Below are positions 1-8,406 of a DNA stretch of 64,000 nucleotides, piece by piece. Each line of letters opens with the position of its first letter. The first letter of the stretch is position 1. The notes below the pieces were generated by a model that did no database searches, was not told the DNA's origin, and was given only the letters and a program-made list of their open reading frames with translations. The position numbers and the translations under genes are program-made. Source of the stretch: Wielerella bovis (lineage in GTDB: Bacteria > Pseudomonadota > Gammaproteobacteria > Burkholderiales > Neisseriaceae); the NCBI RefSeq assembly GCF_022354465.1, contig NZ_CP092361.1, positions 1,178,001 to 1,242,000 of the forward strand, given 5' to 3'.

Positions 1-245
1 GCCAAATTGCGCGTAGAAATTTGCTTATCGCCGTGCATAATGCAGATTAAACCCTTTTTCTTGTCATCTTCCAACACAATTGTTTTGACTACCGCGTGTT
101 CATCCACAGCCAAATGCGCCGCAGCAACCGCCGTGCCACCGTGTTCCACATAGGGATACAAACACGGTTCAAAAGCAATTTTGTGGGCGCGTAAAAATCG
201 TACCGCAGGTGTAACAGGATAATCCGATTTATTGTGTTTAGACAT
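1..245 (-). CDS. ybaK: YbaK/EbsC-type Cys-tRNA(Pro) deacylase, 3' part outside window
   Basis: Only the first 81 codons are in the window; the gene runs off the left edge. The start is the ATG at 243-245 on the minus strand, giving MSKHNKSDYPVTPAVRFL and then a stretch containing PYVEHGGTAVAAAHL and VVKTIVLEDD. This is the N-terminal pattern of the YbaK family, including the conserved lysine of VVKT. Family knowledge: YbaK hydrolyses Cys-tRNA(Pro) made in error by prolyl-tRNA synthetase and acts in the cytosol. It is divergent from the EamA gene at 357. The family call is firm; the specific substrate is inferred from the family. Confidence 0.85.
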   Translation of the reverse strand, partial: MSKHNKSDYPVTPAVRFLRAHKIAFEPCLYPYVEHGGTAVAAAHLAVDEHAVVKTIVLEDDKKKGLICIMHGDKQISTRNL

Positions 246-356
246 AATGTTTGACCTTAATCTGGCAACAAAATCGTTATTTTACTGCCAATCCGCATTT
301 TCAGGCAGCCTGAAAACAGGCAAAATAAACATTTTTTGCAATTAGGAGTGTCCAAA

Positions 357-788
357 ATGGGGACGCAAACATGGTTTTATTGGGCGTTGGCATCTGCTTT
401 TTTTGCTGCAATGACCGCTATTTTCGCCAAACTTGGTTTGCAAGGCATCAATTCTGATTTTGCTACTTTTATTCGCACGTGGGTGATTATCATCGCTTTG
501 GGCGCATTTTTAACGTACACAAAACAATGGCAATCATTAAGCCATTTATCAGGCAAAAATTGGCTGTTTTTGATTTTATCAGGTTTGGCGACAGGCGCAT
601 CGTGGGTTGCATATTTCAAAGCCTTGCAAATGGGCAATGCTTCGCAAGTCGCACCGATTGATAAATTTAGCGTGGTGCTGGTTGCACTGTTTGCCGTATT
701 GTTTTTGGGCGAAAAACCGAGTGGACAAGATTGGCTAGGCATCGCTTTGGTGGCGGCTGGTGTGCTGACTTTGGCATTAAAACGATAA
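357..788 (+). CDS. single-domain EamA/DMT transporter
   Basis: A 143-residue membrane protein with about five hydrophobic helices, equal to one EamA repeat. The C-terminal helix pair FSVVLVALFAVLFLGEKP and WLGIALVAAGVLTLAL is typical of the family. I chose the ATG at 357 because AGGAG lies at 344-348; an upstream TTG at 336 would place that ribosome site inside the gene. Two-repeat DMT transporters are about 290 residues, so this is a half-size form that would need to dimerise. The exported substrate cannot be told. A second, full-size EamA gene (broken) lies at 5006-5874. Confidence 0.8.
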   Translation: MGTQTWFYWALASAFFAAMTAIFAKLGLQGINSDFATFIRTWVIIIALGAFLTYTKQWQSLSHLSGKNWLFLILSGLATGASWVAYFKALQMGNASQVAPIDKFSVVLVALFAVLFLGEKPSGQDWLGIALVAAGVLTLALKR

Positions 789-852
789 AAATACGCGCTA
801 TTTGCAACAAAATCATTTAAAATAGGCACTTTTATTTTTCAGGCTGCCTTTC

Positions 853-1050
853 AGTACACGACAATTTTTTGGATTACCGCCAATCTATCCCCTCCCTCGT
901 CCCCAACGGGGGAGCGCTAGGGTGGGGGGCAAATCTGTGGAAACACATCAATATTGTTGAAAATCAACGAACCACCCTCACCCTAGCCCTCTCCCGCCAG
1001 ACGGGAGAGGGGACAGGTTTCAGGCAACCCAACTATTTTTGTCGTGTACT
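853..1050. repeat. MITE-like element with AGTACACGACAA inverted ends (copy 1)
   Basis: Exact 12-bp terminal inverted repeats AGTACACGACAA (853-864) and TTGTCGTGTACT (1039-1050) bound 198 bp. The interior has two GC-rich hairpin-like blocks (CCCTCC...GGGGG and CCCTAGCCCTCTCCC...GGGAGAGGGG). A DUS lies just outside each end. Copies with the same ends are at 32438-32512 and 56171-56288. No coding content is credible. Confidence 0.8.
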
Positions 1051-1089
1051 ATTAGGCAGCCTGAAAACTCGCAATCAAGGAAACACATT

Positions 1090-1413
1090 ATGACCGACTG
1101 CATTTTCTGCAAAATTGCAAACAAAGAAATCCCATCTAGCATTGTGTACGAAGACGAAGATATGTTCTGCTTTAAAGACATCAATCCAGCCGCACCCGTG
1201 CATTTATTGCTGATTCCCAAAGTTCACATGGATTCGCTGGCACACGCGCAGCCTGAACATCAAGCCTTGCTGGGCAAAATGATGCTGAAAGTGCCACAAA
1301 TCGCCGCCGAAGCGGGTTTGACCAATGGCTTCAAAACGCAAATCAATACTGGCAAAGGTGGCGGACAGGAAGTATTCCATTTGCATATTCATATTTTGGG
1401 ACGACCTGCTTAA
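1090..1413 (+). CDS. hinT: HIT-family nucleotide hydrolase (HinT type)
   Basis: The protein has 107 residues, the usual size for HinT. It carries the N-terminal CIFCKI (C4/C7) zinc pair seen in many bacterial members and ends with the histidine triad [11 protein letters not shown] (about 97-107). Family knowledge: HinT hydrolyses purine nucleoside phosphoramidates. The start is the ATG at 1090 preceded by AAGGA; the open frame extends upstream into a repeat and is not credible there. It sits just before tatA, an arrangement also known in Neisseria. Confidence 0.93.
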   Translation: MTDCIFCKIANKEIPSSIVYEDEDMFCFKDINPAAPVHLLLIPKVHMDSLAHAQPEHQALLGKMMLKVPQIAAEAGLTNGFKTQINTGKGGGQEVFHLHIHILGRPA

Positions 1414-1580
1414 TTTATTTTTTTCAGGCTGCCTTTCGGTATACGATAAGAATATTCAGTTTATTTGAACAGACTGTATTTAGGGTTGGATATTGGTGTT
1501 TATTGAAAAATATTGGACACAAAAATTCGACCAGAGGCAGCCTGAAAACTATTTTTATATCAAAATATAAGGAAAATTTC

Positions 1581-1781
1581 ATGGGCGTTACAGGTATTTG
1601 GCAATGGGTTGTCGTATTGCTTATTGTGGTTTTGATTTTTGGTACCAAAAAATTGCGTAATGTAGGCAAAGATTTAGGTGGCGCAGTACACGATTTCAAA
1701 CAAGGTTTGGAAAATGGAACGCAGCCTGAAACCGCCAAAAAAGAAGAAACACCCGAACAGCAATCGGATAAACAAGCGTAA
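1581..1781 (+). CDS. tatA: Sec-independent translocase subunit TatA
   Basis: A 66-residue protein with a short N-terminus, one transmembrane helix (about residues 6-22, [15 protein letters not shown]), the [14 protein letters not shown] hinge and amphipathic helix, and a charged, glutamate-rich tail. This is the TatA/E pattern. It oligomerises to form the translocation path for folded proteins in the inner membrane. The start is the ATG at 1581 after AAGGAAAA. tatB follows after 5 bp, so the genes are in one operon. Confidence 0.95.
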   Translation: MGVTGIWQWVVVLLIVVLIFGTKKLRNVGKDLGGAVHDFKQGLENGTQPETAKKEETPEQQSDKQA

Positions 1782-1786
1782 ACAAT

Positions 1787-2278
1787 ATGTTTGATTTCAG
1801 TTTCGCAGAAATGATGTTGGCAGGCGTGGTGGCTTTGATTGTGCTGGGGCCCGAACGTCTGCCGATTGTTGCGCGTAAAACAGGAGAGTGGATTGGTAAA
1901 ATTCACCGCTTGGCAGCAAATGTCAAAAGTGAATTAGCCAGCAATGCCCAAATTGCCGAATTCAATCAAGTGAAAACAGATTTGACTCACGCAGCGGAAA
2001 ATATCAAACACGATTTGCAAGATTTTGGCAAACACATTCAAAAACAAACTGATGAAATTTCAAGTGAAATTTTGCCTGCATGGGAGCGTTTGCCTGAACA
2101 AAAAACGCCTGCCGATTTTGGCGTGAACGAAATGGAGCAATCTTTGTCTGTGGCAGATTCAGGTGGCCTGAAAAATATGTCATGGCAAATCAAATCTTTG
2201 CGTAAACAAGCGATGACACGCAAACGAGATATGCGCCCACGTTATCGCCCCACACCCAAATTGAGGAGTCGCCGATGA
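1787..2278 (+). CDS. tatB: Sec-independent translocase subunit TatB
   Basis: A 163-residue protein with an N-terminal membrane helix (FSFAEMMLAGVVALIVLG), the conserved GPERLP motif at about residues 21-26, then a long amphipathic and coiled-coil-like region and a basic, arginine-rich tail. TatB with TatC recognises twin-arginine signal peptides. Its stop overlaps the tatC start (ATGA), which implies translational coupling. One DUS-like GGCCTGAAA lies within the gene at about 2164. Confidence 0.94.
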   Translation: MFDFSFAEMMLAGVVALIVLGPERLPIVARKTGEWIGKIHRLAANVKSELASNAQIAEFNQVKTDLTHAAENIKHDLQDFGKHIQKQTDEISSEILPAWERLPEQKTPADFGVNEMEQSLSVADSGGLKNMSWQIKSLRKQAMTRKRDMRPRYRPTPKLRSRR

Positions 2279-3027
2279 GTGAATCATTGCCCGAAGGTGG
2301 AAAAATGCAGCCTTTGGTGGAACATTTGCTGGAATTGCGCCGCCGTTTGGTGTGGACGATTGTGGGTATTGCATTATGTTTTTTAGTTGCTGTTCCATTC
2401 GCGCAAAATTTGTATGCATGGGTGGCACAACCATTGATGAGCGTGCTACCACAAAATACTAGCATGATTGCGACTGATGTGGTCGCACCGTTTTTTGTGC
2501 CGCTGAAAGTGGCGTTGATGGCGGCGTTTTTGGTGTCCTTGCCCCATACTTTGTATCAAATTTGGGCGTTTGTCGCGCCTGCTTTGTATCAAAACGAAAA
2601 GCGTTTGATTGCGCCATTGATTTTGTCTAGCTTGATTTTGTTTGCGATAGGCATGGCATTTTGTTATTTTTTGGTGTTTCCGATTGTCTTTAAATTTTTT
2701 GCCAGCATGACACCGAGTGGTGTGAATATGGCAACGGATATAGACAAATATTTATCGTTTGTTTTGGGTATGTTTATTGCATTTGGCATGACTTTTGAAA
2801 CGCCTGTTGCAGTCGTTTTGCTGCATCGCATGGGTGTGATTTCATTGGCACAACTTCAAGTGGCGCGGCCTTATGTGATTGTGGCATCATTCGTGATTGC
2901 TGCTGTGGTTACGCCCCCCGATGTGTTGAGCCAAATGATGTTAGCTGTGCCGATGTTATTATTGTATGAAACAGGCTTACTGGCATGCCGTATCATCAAA
3001 CCACGCCAAAATAATGAGGCAGCCTGA
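2275..3027 (+). CDS. tatC: Sec-independent translocase subunit TatC
   Basis: A 250-residue polytopic protein with about six membrane helices. It shows the family signature LVEHLLELRRRL near the N-terminus (residues 14-25) and FVAPALYQNEKR in the first periplasmic loop and helix region. TatC is the core twin-arginine signal receptor. It is the last gene of hinT-tatABC. The stop codon TGA lies within the downstream DUS (AGGCAGCCTGA), so the last residues (EAA) are partly DUS-encoded. Confidence 0.95.
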   Translation: MSESLPEGGKMQPLVEHLLELRRRLVWTIVGIALCFLVAVPFAQNLYAWVAQPLMSVLPQNTSMIATDVVAPFFVPLKVALMAAFLVSLPHTLYQIWAFVAPALYQNEKRLIAPLILSSLILFAIGMAFCYFLVFPIVFKFFASMTPSGVNMATDIDKYLSFVLGMFIAFGMTFETPVAVVLLHRMGVISLAQLQVARPYVIVASFVIAAVVTPPDVLSQMMLAVPMLLLYETGLLACRIIKPRQNNEAA

Positions 3028-3075
3028 AAAACAGGGTCTGAAATACAGTTTGCACAGCTTTCAGGCTGCCTTTTT
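3017..3075 (+). terminator. DUS-pair terminator after tatC
   Basis: AGGCAGCCTGAA (3017-3028) and its complement TTCAGGCTGCCT (3060-3071) can form a stem, followed by a T run. The upstream arm overlaps the tatC stop codon. Confidence 0.7.
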
Positions 3076-3169
3076 ATTACACAAAATGCAGCCTGAAAAA
3101 AACAGTTTGCGAATTTATCCTATTTTGCGGTTATAATTCCGCTGAAATTTTCAACAGGAAAATCCATCC

Positions 3170-3985
3170 ATGAAAAAAAACGTTTTACTGATAACTGCTG
3201 CGCTGATACTTGCTGCATGTGCCAGCAATACTGCTGTTGATAAAGATGTACAAGCTACTCAAGATTGGTCGCACGACCGCTTGTATCGCGAAGCGCGAGA
3301 TGAATTAAACGGTGGTCGCTATGACCGTGCAGTCAAATTGTACGAAATTTTACGTTCACGCCAAGCCGATGGGCGTTATACCGAGCAATCGCTACTGGAT
3401 TCAGCTTACGCGCATTATAAAAATGAAGAACCTGCCAAAGCATTAGCTGATTTGGCGCGGTTTATGCACAACTTTCCTGCCAGCGTGGACATGGATTATG
3501 CTTTGTATTTGCGTGGATTGGTGTTGTTTGATGAAGACCAATCATTCTTGCGTAAACTGGCTTCACAAGATTGGTCAGACCGCGACCCAGAAGCCAATCG
3601 CCGCGCATTTCGTGCTTTTGAAGAATTAGTTAAACGCTTTCCCGAAAGTAAATATGCGGAAGATGCCAGCAAACGCATGGCACAACTGGTAGATGCTTTG
3701 GGTGGACACGAATTGGCAATCGCACAATATTATGCCAAACGCGGTGCATTCTTGGCTGCTAATAATCGCGCACAATCCGTGATTCGCCAATACCAAAATA
3801 CGCGTTATGTAGAAGAAGCATTGGCAATCATGATTTACAGTTACCAAAAAATGGGTAATCAGCAATTAGCGGATGATAGTATGCGTATCCTGAAACAAAA
3901 CTTCCCCGAAAGCCCTTATTTGCAAAAAGGCTGGGCGCAAAATAACAGTATGCCATGGTGGGGTTGGTGGCGACGTAGCGAATAA
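3170..3985 (+). CDS. bamD: outer membrane assembly lipoprotein BamD (ComL)
   Basis: A 271-residue lipoprotein. The signal peptide ends in the lipobox LAAC with C17 as the lipidation site. Tetratricopeptide-like helices follow, e.g. LYREARDELNGGRYDRAVKLYE and later FPESKYAEDASKRMAQLVDALG, matching BamD, which binds BamA and is needed to insert outer-membrane barrels. Length is normal for the family. A TATAAT at 3132-3137 upstream is a possible -10 box, with a poorly spaced -35. In Neisseria the same protein is called ComL because mutants are affected in transformation. Confidence 0.93.
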   Translation: MKKNVLLITAALILAACASNTAVDKDVQATQDWSHDRLYREARDELNGGRYDRAVKLYEILRSRQADGRYTEQSLLDSAYAHYKNEEPAKALADLARFMHNFPASVDMDYALYLRGLVLFDEDQSFLRKLASQDWSDRDPEANRRAFRAFEELVKRFPESKYAEDASKRMAQLVDALGGHELAIAQYYAKRGAFLAANNRAQSVIRQYQNTRYVEEALAIMIYSYQKMGNQQLADDSMRILKQNFPESPYLQKGWAQNNSMPWWGWWRRSE

Positions 3986-3995
3986 ATCACACCTA

Positions 3996-4030
3996 TTTTC
4001 AGGCTGCATTATGATGAGGCAGCCTGAAAG
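3996..4030 (+). terminator. DUS-pair hairpin after bamD
   Basis: TTTTCAGGCTGC (3996-4007) pairs with GCAGCCTGAAA (4019-4029) around an 11-nt loop. There is no long U tract, so termination strength is uncertain. Confidence 0.5.
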
Positions 4031-4056
4031 TTTATTTTATTTATCAGAAAGTTATT

Positions 4057-4398
4057 ATGAAAAAAACATTTCTTGCTATTGTGTTATTGAGTAGTGCATT
4101 TGCCATTGCCGCACCCAAACATACCGAAGCGCAAGTGTATTCTTATCGTTTGACCATGAAAGCTGCTAACCAAGATTTGCAAAATGGTAATAGCCAGCGC
4201 GCATTTTTGCGGATTAAGTTCATGGCAGAACAAGGTTTCCCCGAAGCACAATATTTGCTCGGCACGCTGTATGAAGATGGCGAAGGAACCAAAAAAGACC
4301 TCACCAAAGCACGCGAATGGTACACCAAAGCAGCGACACAAACCGCCAATGCGGAAACCGCTACATTAGCCAAACAAGCATTGGCAGAAATGCAATAA
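4057..4398 (+). CDS. secreted Sel1-repeat protein
   Basis: A 113-residue protein with a signal peptide (about residues 1-19, ending AFAIAA) and one clear Sel1-like repeat: GFPEAQYLLGTLYEDGEGTKKDLTKAREWYTKAA at about 66-99. Sel1 repeats are helix pairs used for protein-protein contacts; bacterial examples are periplasmic or surface-linked. It follows bamD with 71 bp spacing and has its own start region, so it may be co-expressed or separate. The specific role is unknown. Confidence 0.75.
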   Translation: MKKTFLAIVLLSSAFAIAAPKHTEAQVYSYRLTMKAANQDLQNGNSQRAFLRIKFMAEQGFPEAQYLLGTLYEDGEGTKKDLTKAREWYTKAATQTANAETATLAKQALAEMQ

Positions 4399-4480
4399 AA
4401 TACAGTTGTGTAAAATAGAAATAAGGCAAGGCAACTTCTTAGTATTTAAACCTTAGTATGATTTTTATTTGAGCCAACGA

Positions 4481-4587
4481 TATAGTGAATTCAATTTAAA
4501 CCAGTACAGCGTTGCCAGCTCCCTTATGTACTATGTGTACACGGCGGTCGCTGTCGCCTTGTCCTGATTTAAATTGAATCCACTATA
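4481..4587. repeat. Correia-like repeat, 107 bp (copy A)
   Basis: Begins TATAGTGAATTCAATTTAAA and ends TTTAAATTGAATCCACTATA, with a core containing GTACAGCGTTGCCAGC and GTCGCCTTGTCCTG. The ends resemble the TATAGTGGATTAAATTTAAA termini of the Neisseria Correia element, and the length matches copy B (42881-42987) exactly with only about three differences. Neisseria Correia elements can carry promoters in their ends; whether this does is not shown. Confidence 0.85.
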
Positions 4588-4678
4588 AAAGGCAGCCTGA
4601 AACGTTGAATGCCCATTTTCAGGCTGCCTAAAAAACGATAAAATACACATTTTTACATAATCTCACACACTGTTTACC

Positions 4679-4918
4679 ATGCCTCACATACCCGATATTG
4701 CTGACTGCATTGAGCAGAATTTGGCTCAATATTTTCATGATTTAAATGGCGAAACCCCTTGTGGCGTTTACGATATGGTTTTGTTTCAAGTAGAAAAACC
4801 CCTACTGCAATTTGTGCTAACACAATGCGAAGGTAATCAATCCAAAGCCGCTGAAATGCTTGGTTTGAATCGCAATACTTTGCGCAAAAAATTATTGCAA
4901 CATCATATTATTGATTAA
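4679..4918 (+). CDS. fis: Fis-family nucleoid-associated DNA-binding protein
   Basis: A 79-residue protein, the size of beta-proteobacterial Fis. Its C-terminal helix-turn-helix (about residues 52-74, containing EGNQSKAAEMLGLNRNTLRKK) is near-canonical. Fis bends DNA and tunes rRNA and other promoters. It is monocistronic here: a Correia-like repeat lies upstream and a DUS-pair hairpin downstream. It is not next to dusB, its usual partner in enterobacteria. Confidence 0.9.
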   Translation: MPHIPDIADCIEQNLAQYFHDLNGETPCGVYDMVLFQVEKPLLQFVLTQCEGNQSKAAEMLGLNRNTLRKKLLQHHIID

Positions 4919-4924
4919 TATTCA

Positions 4925-4966
4925 GGCAGCCTGAAAACGTATTATTGCGTTTTTCAGGCTGCTTTT
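4925..4966 (+). terminator. DUS-pair terminator after fis
   Basis: GCAGCCTGAAAACG and CGTTTTTCAGGCTGC form a 14-15-bp stem around a 7-8-nt loop, with a short T run. Confidence 0.7.
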
Positions 4967-5005
4967 GTCTATTTCACAAAAGCAGCCTGAAACCGAAAGC
5001 CCATT

Positions 5006-5874
5006 ATGCTTTATCAAATTATCGCACTTATTATTTGGGGCAGCTCCTTCATCGTTGCCAAATCCGCTTTTACTATGCTGTCCCCAGCCATGTTGGTACA
5101 AGCACGTTTGTTGATTGCAGCACTCATCATGCTCCCCCCTTGCCTTGCGATACAAAAGCAAAATTCCCAAGCATGCGTATAAACCCTTAATTATTTTATC
5201 GCTGTGTCATTATGTGATTATTTTATTATTACAATTCATTGGTTTACAATACACATCTGCCGCTAGCGCCGTTACATTAATTGGATTAGAACCACTGATT
5301 ATGGTATTTGTCGGACATTTCCTGTTTCACGACCCAGCGCGTTGGTTTCATTGGCTTACAGGCGTATTTGCCTTTATTGGTGTTGCCATGCTGGTTATGG
5401 GCGGAGCAGAAAGTGGTGGTTCAGCCAGTTTGCTAGGCAGTATATTGATTTTATTGAGTAGTTTTCTATTTAGTTTGATTTGGCGACCCACACGCAAATT
5501 GATTGATGAAATTGGTGTACCAGCTTATACCGCTTGTTCAATGGTTTTAGGCGCAATTTTATGCCTACCCTTTACCCTAATTCTTGCCGATAGTTTCACT
5601 ATTCATTGGACATGGCACGGCAGTTTGAGTATTTTATATATGGGCATCGCATGCAGTTGGCTTGCTTATTTACTCTGGAACAAAGGCATGAGCAGCGTTT
5701 CCGCTAACTTATCAGGTTTATTGACCACACTTGAACCCCTATTTGGCGTATTGTTAGCCGTGATATTTCTTGGAGAACGATTAAGCCTAGTTGTCATGGA
5801 GTGGCGCCGCCTTGATTATTTTTGCTACCATAGCCGCAGCATTAATCCCCAGATTTTTGGATAAGGCAGCCTGA
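5006..5874 (+). pseudogene. EamA/DMT transporter broken by two frameshifts
   Basis: The frame opened by the ATG at 5006 (MLYQIIALIIWGSSFIVAKS) ends at about 5180. The rest of a normal two-repeat EamA protein continues in a second frame from about 5130 (KPLIILSLCHYVIILLLQ ... LGERLSL). Its last segment (GAALIIFATIAAALIPRF) is in the third frame from about 5800. Each switch equals one extra base. The first lies in or near a C6 tract at 5134-5139, and removing one C rejoins the frames cleanly. The stop of the restored gene would be the TGA inside a DUS at 5872-5874. Either a dead gene, a switchable C-tract with a second lesion, or assembly error. Confidence 0.8.
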
Positions 5875-5884
5875 AAAAGCAAAA

Positions 5885-6601
5885 ATGGAATATAAAAATA
5901 TGTTTAGTACTTTATTTTTAATAGTTTTATTTGTTTTTATCATTGTTTTGCCATTGGTATGGCTTTTATCGCAGAGTTCTCATGCACAAGATAGTGAATG
6001 TACACTCCCTAAAAGTGAGAAAAAGCCTATTACCCCAAAAACCAATCTTAACGAAAAGAAAGGTGCCGTTGGTGAGCAAATTATTAAAGTTCTAGTATTA
6101 AATCAATTGGATAGAAATATTTATCATTATTTTCATAATTTAATCATTCCAAGCCGCACTCGCACTACCCAAATTGACAACATTATTGTGTCGCCGTTTG
6201 GAATTTTTGTGATTGAAACCAAATACTTTGCGGGTTGGATTTACGGACAAGAACAGCAAAAAATGTGGACACACACTTTATCGCGTCACAGTAAATTTTC
6301 GTTTAAAAATCCATTACATCAAAATTACAGACATATCAAAGCCTTATCGGAATTATTGAATTTACCTGAAACACATTTTCACTCGGTGGTTGCGTTCACA
6401 CATCGTGAATGCCAACTCAAAACGCCTTTTCCACCAAATGTTTGTTTGCAATCCAATTTTATTAATTATATTCAATCATTTGAACAAGAAATCTTGAATA
6501 ATGATACAATTCAGGCAGCCTGTACGATTTTGTCGCAAGAAAGTTGGATTGCCACGCCTGAGCGCGTGCAAGCCCATCTACAGCAATTTCAATCCAATTA
6601 A
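5885..6601 (+). CDS. membrane-anchored NERD-domain protein
   Basis: A 238-residue protein with one N-terminal membrane helix (about residues 8-29) followed by a charged linker and a NERD (nuclease-related) domain at about 58-170. The key motifs are GAVGEQIIKVL, then TQIDNIIVSPFGIFVIETK, where the D..IV..G.FVIE.K pattern resembles a restriction-like nuclease core. NERD proteins are widespread but poorly characterised. It lies just before purH with 46 bp spacing. Codon use is AT-rich compared with purH. Confidence 0.75.
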   Translation: MEYKNMFSTLFLIVLFVFIIVLPLVWLLSQSSHAQDSECTLPKSEKKPITPKTNLNEKKGAVGEQIIKVLVLNQLDRNIYHYFHNLIIPSRTRTTQIDNIIVSPFGIFVIETKYFAGWIYGQEQQKMWTHTLSRHSKFSFKNPLHQNYRHIKALSELLNLPETHFHSVVAFTHRECQLKTPFPPNVCLQSNFINYIQSFEQEILNNDTIQAACTILSQESWIATPERVQAHLQQFQSN

Positions 6602-6647
6602 TTTTTTTCTGTTTTCATTTAATTTTCTGTATAAGGAATAATGTTTT

Positions 6648-8228
6648 ATGCCAAATATCCAACGCGCATTGATTAGCCTGTCCGACAAAACAGGCGTTGT
6701 CGCATTTGCCCAAGCCCTGAATGCGATGGGCGTTGAAATTTTGTCCACAGGCGGCACGGCAAAAATGCTTGCCGAAGCCAATGTTCCCGTAATTGAAGTG
6801 GCGGATTACACAGGCTTTCCCGAAATGTTGGACGGGCGCGTGAAAACGCTGCACCCGAAAATTCACGGCGGCATTTTGGGCAGACGCGATTTGGACGAAC
6901 ACGTTGCCGCCATGCGCGAACACGGCATTGACCGCATTGATTTGGTGTGCGTGAATTTGTATCCCTTTGCCGCCACGATTGCGAAAGCAGGCTGCACGCT
7001 GGAAGACGCGATTGAAAACATTGACATCGGCGGTCCGACAATGGTGCGTTCTGCCGCGAAAAACTGGCAACACGTTGCGATTGTTACCGATAATCAGGAT
7101 TTTGCCGACATCATCGCCGAAATGCAGCAAAATGGCGCGAAATTGTCCGACAAAACGCGCTTTAATTTGTCGCGCAAAGCATTCAGCCACACCGCGCAAT
7201 ATGACGGCATGATTGCCAATTATTTGACCAGCGTGTCCGATGAAAAATTGTCGGGCGAGCCACAAATCAACGCATTCCCACAACAATTCAATCAAAGCTG
7301 GCTGAAAGTTCAAGAAATGCGTTATGGCGAAAATCCGCACCAACAAGCCGCGTTTTACCGCGACATTTACCCAGCCGCAGGCAGCCTGTCCGCCTACACT
7401 CAGTTGCAAGGTAAGGAATTGTCTTACAACAATATTGCGGATTCGGACGCGGCTTGGGAAGCGGTGAAAGCGTTTGAACAGCCCGCTTGTGTGATTGTGA
7501 AACACGCCAATCCCTGCGGTGTGGCGGTGGCAGACAATACGTTGAACGCCTACCGTTTGGCGTATGCGACCGATTCCACCAGCGCATTTGGCGGCATCAT
7601 CGCCTTTAACCGCGAAGTAGATGGCGCGACCGCCAAACAAATCACGGACAATCAATTTATGGAAGTGATTATGTCGCCCAAATTCACGCCCGAAGCATTG
7701 GCGATTTTGGCGGAAAAGAAAAATGTGCGCGTATTGGAAATTCCCTTGCAGGCAGGCGCGAACCGTTTTGAATTGAAACGCGTGGGCGGTGGCTTGTTGG
7801 TACAAACGCCTGATATTCATCAAATTTCACGCGCGGATTTGAAAGTCGTGTCCAAACGCCAACCCACCGAGCAAGAATGGCAAGATTTGCTGTTTATGTG
7901 GAATGTAGCGAAATTTGTGAAATCCAACGCGATTGTGTTTGGCAAAGGCGGTCAGACTTACGGCATTGGCGCAGGTCAAATGAGCCGCGTGGACAGCACC
8001 CGCATTGCCGCGCGTAAAGCCCAAGACGGCGGTTTTGATTTGAACGGTGCGTGTGCGGCATCGGACGCGTTTTTCCCGTTCCGCGATGGCGTGGACGTGA
8101 TTGCCGAGCAAGGAATTAAAGCGGTGATTCACCCAGCAGGTTCTATGCGCGATGAAGAAGTGTTCGCGGCTGCGGACGAGCATGGCATGGCGATGGTGGT
8201 AACGGGGGTGCGTCATTTCCGTCATTGA
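6648..8228 (+). CDS. purH: bifunctional AICAR transformylase / IMP cyclohydrolase
   Basis: A 526-residue protein of normal length that performs the last two steps of IMP synthesis. The N-terminal IMP cyclohydrolase domain has [17 protein letters not shown] at about 63-79. The C-terminal transformylase domain has the catalytic K-H pair in [10 protein letters not shown] at about 284-293, and the protein ends in the usual TGVRHFRH. It uses 10-formyl-THF. GC content is higher than in the flanking genes. Paired hairpins follow it and face nrdA, which is convergent. Confidence 0.97.
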   Translation: MPNIQRALISLSDKTGVVAFAQALNAMGVEILSTGGTAKMLAEANVPVIEVADYTGFPEMLDGRVKTLHPKIHGGILGRRDLDEHVAAMREHGIDRIDLVCVNLYPFAATIAKAGCTLEDAIENIDIGGPTMVRSAAKNWQHVAIVTDNQDFADIIAEMQQNGAKLSDKTRFNLSRKAFSHTAQYDGMIANYLTSVSDEKLSGEPQINAFPQQFNQSWLKVQEMRYGENPHQQAAFYRDIYPAAGSLSAYTQLQGKELSYNNIADSDAAWEAVKAFEQPACVIVKHANPCGVAVADNTLNAYRLAYATDSTSAFGGIIAFNREVDGATAKQITDNQFMEVIMSPKFTPEALAILAEKKNVRVLEIPLQAGANRFELKRVGGGLLVQTPDIHQISRADLKVVSKRQPTEQEWQDLLFMWNVAKFVKSNAIVFGKGGQTYGIGAGQMSRVDSTRIAARKAQDGGFDLNGACAASDAFFPFRDGVDVIAEQGIKAVIHPAGSMRDEEVFAAADEHGMAMVVTGVRHFRH

Positions 8229-8249
8229 TTTTGTTGGATAAATGAAGTT

Positions 8250-8296
8250 TCAGGCAGCCTGAAAAGCCGTATTTTGGTAATTCAGGCTGCCTGAAT
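8250..8296 (+). terminator. DUS-pair terminator after purH
   Basis: TTTCAGGCAGCCTGAAAA and the complementary TTCAGGCTGCCTGAA at 8281-8295 form a stem between the convergent purH and nrdA genes. Confidence 0.6.
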
Positions 8297-8343
8297 TCAC
8301 TATAAAATTGATTTTGGCAGAATATTTGGTACGATTGTGATTA

Positions 8344-8400
8344 AAAATATTCAGGTAGCTTGAAAAAACAAAATTACTTTTCAGACTGCCTGAATATTTT
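8344..8400 (-). terminator. hairpin after nrdA
   Basis: AAAATATTCAGG and CCTGAATATTTT are exact complements at the two ends, with degenerate DUS cores (GTAGCTTGAA, TTCAGACTGCC) inside. On the minus strand this follows the nrdA stop directly. Confidence 0.6.
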
Positions 8401-8406
8401 TAATGA

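Noticed and set aside
869..1093. Open frame across the AGTACACGACAA element
   Set aside because: It consists almost entirely of repeat sequence and DUS; there is no gene-like start.
6615..7823. 402-codon open frame opposite purH
   Set aside because: It lies wholly antisense to a perfectly conserved purH and has a composition typical of a GC-rich gene's shadow, with no family resemblance.
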